45,419 nt of DNA from Roseofilum halophilum BLCC-M91 (GTDB lineage: Bacteria; Cyanobacteriota; Cyanobacteriia; Cyanobacteriales; Desertifilaceae). The stretch lies in NCBI RefSeq assembly GCF_030068445.1, contig NZ_JAQPOK010000141.1, positions 1-45,419 of the forward strand. Reading direction: 5' to 3'. A model generated the notes under the pieces. That model worked only from the letters and a program-made list of their open reading frames with translations, was not told the DNA's origin and did not search any database. This document shows, one piece after another, positions 43,859 through 45,419 of the stretch. The first letter of the stretch is position 1; every line of letters starts with the position of its first letter. Made by a program: the position numbers and the translations under genes.

Positions 43859-44680
43859 ATGACACAACGAACCATTCAATTAAAAATTCCCTTTGATTCC
43901 TTAGTGAATGCGATTACCGCCCTGGAAATTGAAGAAAAAGTTAAACTTTTTAATCTTCTAGAAACCGAAATATCTCAGTTAGAAAAAGACGAATTAGAAG
44001 ATGATCCAACAGTTCTTGAGGAAATCGAAGGAGCTAGAATGGCTTACCGAACGGGAGAGTATCAAACTCTGGGTTATCAGACGCAAAATGATAGCAAGTT
44101 TTCCGATAAAGCGATGATTCAACAGCAACTGGAGATCATGGCATATGACCCGGAAATTCAACAAGAGCTTGCCACTATCGATCGCGAATTTAATATGGAA
44201 ACCTTAACCGATCGCTTTCTTCTACCCGATCTCTACGATCGCGACTATTACCTGTGGTTGGAAACGACATCACAGTTGTTGCGCGTGCATGTCCGCTTGC
44301 ACAATCGCCAACTGGAGCGCATCGATGGGTCGCATCTGGCAGAAGAACTGGAAGACATGGGGAAAAGAGAAAAACGGGCGATCGAGAGTAACCTGGAAAT
44401 CCTGCTGATGCACTTACTCAAATATCAATATCAACCGGAAAAACAGACGAATAGCTGGCGCTACACCATTTACGAACATCGAAAACGACTCAAGAAAGCC
44501 TTCAAAGATAGCCCCAGTTTACGCGGATATTTTGAGCAAGTTTTTGACTCCTGTTATACAGAAGCGCGAACCATGGCAGCTCTAGAAACCGGAATGAACA
44601 GGGATGAGTTTCCAGAACTGTGTCCCTTTGCGATCGCCGAAACCTTAGATAGCGACTATTGGCCAGAGAATGAGGCATAG
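43859..44680 (+). CDS. DUF29 protein with N-terminal antitoxin-like segments
   Basis: 273 residues. The DUF29 domain begins near 122 (LYDRDYYLWLETTSQLL) and includes HLAEELEDMGKREKRAIESN and SWRYTIYEHRKRLKKAF. Residues 1-75 (ALEIEEKVKLFNLLETEIS and a GARMAYRTGEY end) look like a short cyanobacterial antitoxin, and residues about 85-115 (MIQQQLEIMAYDPEIQQELA) look like a second small ORF often found on its own. The gene therefore resembles a fusion of three neighbouring accessory modules. DUF29 has no established function. Confidence 0.8.
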   Translation: MTQRTIQLKIPFDSLVNAITALEIEEKVKLFNLLETEISQLEKDELEDDPTVLEEIEGARMAYRTGEYQTLGYQTQNDSKFSDKAMIQQQLEIMAYDPEIQQELATIDREFNMETLTDRFLLPDLYDRDYYLWLETTSQLLRVHVRLHNRQLERIDGSHLAEELEDMGKREKRAIESNLEILLMHLLKYQYQPEKQTNSWRYTIYEHRKRLKKAFKDSPSLRGYFEQVFDSCYTEARTMAALETGMNRDEFPELCPFAIAETLDSDYWPENEA

Positions 44681-44686
44681 ATTTGA

Positions 44687-44911
44687 TTAATAGTCATCGG
44701 TTACTGGTGGATGTTCACCTAATTCAACCCACATTTCTCTAGCACGGACTAATGCTGGGCGATTCATTTGTAATGTAGCGATCGCCGCTCTACCGACTTC
44801 AGTTAAACCTATCATTTCTGTTAAAAACTCTGCGGTGTGGCAATAGGCGCAACAGTTGCCAAAGCGATCGCGAATCTGCTGTCGCAACTCTACCGGAATA
44901 TAAGCACTCAT
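44687..44911 (-). pseudogene. Internally deleted HNH endonuclease gene
   Basis: 74 residues. The first 31 (MSAYIPVELRQQIRDRF, then CCAYCHTAEFLT) match the N-terminus of cyanobacterial HNH endonucleases including the CxxC zinc pair. Residues 32-74 (MIGLTEVGRAAIATLQ, then REMWVELGEHPP) match the C-terminus. The middle of roughly 80-90 residues with the HNH catalytic core and second zinc pair is missing in frame. The gene cannot encode an active nuclease. It overlaps the upstream small ORF by four bases (ATGA), the arrangement of the intact pair. The call rests on family memory; comparison with relatives would settle it. Confidence 0.75.
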
Positions 44912-45192
44912 GCTGCTGTTTCGCCTTCTTGTAAACGTTTTAGGGTATATCGGGCACGAGTTTTCAACAGCATTAGTCCATCAGCTTTAGCCAATAATTC
45001 ATCTAACTCACTCACTTCCTCCTCACAGAGCAAGGATTCTGCATTTTTTGTGACTAAATCCTGTAAGCGATCGCTCTCCCTCTGTGCGAGTTGACAACTG
45101 GCTAACGCCCTCAGTTCATTGAGACTCAAACCCATCAGACATTTGCCCCGATCCTCTGTATGACTCGGATCTGTCCCGTTTTGCTCTGCCAT
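44908..45192 (-). CDS. Small helical protein paired with the HNH gene
   Basis: 94 residues, soluble and helical. LSLNELRALASCQLAQRESDRLQ and LDELLAKADGLMLLKTRARYTL match small cyanobacterial proteins encoded just upstream of HNH endonucleases. Translation from the ATG at 45192 is supported by GGGGAGAG; an in-frame ATG at residue 20 is a second option and closer to the family start. Its stop overlaps the HNH ATG. The function is unknown; by pairing it might be an inhibitor or accessory of the nuclease. Confidence 0.75.
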   Translation of the reverse strand: MAEQNGTDPSHTEDRGKCLMGLSLNELRALASCQLAQRESDRLQDLVTKNAESLLCEEEVSELDELLAKADGLMLLKTRARYTLKRLQEGETAA

Positions 45193-45280
45193 GCTCTCCC
45201 CTAGCTCTTATTGCTTTTTGCGTATCGCTTTGTACATCGCTGTTACATCCAATCAAGAAAATAGATGCACAAATTAGAAG

Positions 45281-45419
45281 ATACAGCGCTTCGCGCGGTA
45301 ATGGGTAATGGGTAATGGGTAATGGGAAAACCATTTTTTACGCTAGAGTGCCCATTCTTCAGGCTTTTCATGGGACAACACTCTCAAGGAACATTTCGAT
45401 TACTGTACCTCATAACATC
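45281..45419. repeat. Right copy of 138-bp terminal inverted repeat
   Basis: Reverse complement of 2-139. It contains AGCGCTTCGCGC and four GGTAATG heptamers, then the unique 59-bp outer block. It lies about 90 bases upstream of the small HNH-paired ORF. Confidence 0.95.

Noticed and set aside
45116-45334. Minus-strand ORF of 72 residues beginning in the terminal repeat
   Set aside because: It overlaps the small HNH-paired gene in another frame, and its start lies in repeat DNA; the lipobox-like IGCNS is most likely chance.
2-45419. Window as one giant transposon or linear replicon with terminal inverted repeats
   Set aside because: The interior holds essential core genes in usual cyanobacterial contexts and no transposase; the repeats match dispersed heptamer families found inside the window as well.

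Overview
The window reads as chromosomal DNA of a cyanobacterium. It carries psbO (photosystem II), a full beta-carboxysome cluster (ccmK2-ccmK1-ccmL-ccmM-ccmN-ccmO), a CO2-uptake-type ndhF, the cyanobacterial division gene ftn2/zipN, an mgdA-type glycolipid synthase, and very frequent HIP1 octamers (GCGATCGC). Gene content and the abundant GGTAATGGGTAAT / CCCCCTAT dispersed repeats suggest a filamentous Oscillatoriales-like species, but that rank is inference. No tRNA, rRNA, CRISPR array or intact transposase was seen.

Layout. 1-1.9 kb: a two-gene minus-strand unit of an AAA ATPase and a TOPRIM-like DUF3226 protein, a candidate defence pair. 2-6.2 kb: a DUF1537-type sugar-acid kinase, psbO and an MscS channel. 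6.2-9.5 kb: a 1094-residue sensor kinase/receiver/PP2C-phosphatase fusion. 9.6-13.5 kb: a PEP-CTERM surface protein divergent from an exported LRR-TPR-CHAT protein. 13.7-18.7 kb: a secreted hypothetical, an OmpA-type protein, then a minus-strand run (EbsA-like, phosphotransacetylase-like, DprA-like, MAPEG, YajQ). 18.9-25.9 kb: mgdA, a HAD phosphatase, a K+ channel, a HEAT protein, a two-domain EthD-like protein, a DUF3611 membrane protein and a PadR regulator. 26-30.5 kb: a compact minus-strand cluster ftn2 - small ORF - prepilin peptidase - DUF2007 - accD. 30.7-31.7 kb: pdhA.

31.9-38.8 kb is the carbon-concentrating locus: an ndhF of the CO2-uptake class diverges from ccmK2-K1-L-M-N-O across a 457-bp AT-rich intergenic region. 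The ccm genes make shell hexamers (CcmK), vertices (CcmL), the Rubisco-aggregating scaffold with a gamma-carbonic-anhydrase fold (CcmM), the shell adaptor (CcmN) and a tandem-BMC shell protein (CcmO). ccmO is preceded by a 10-codon leader ORF with a strong Shine-Dalgarno that overlaps the ccmO start as ATGA.

38.8-45.4 kb holds repeat-protein genes (pentapeptide, WD40, TPR fused to a trypsin-like domain that seems to have lost its catalytic triad) and an accessory end (Uma2, DUF29 fusion, a small ORF overlapping an internally deleted HNH gene). The two ends of the window carry the same 138-bp repeat in inverted orientation. Since core genes lie between them, this is most likely a dispersed repeat at which the assembly stopped, not a transposon. 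Several genes end inside such repeats and take their last codons from them.
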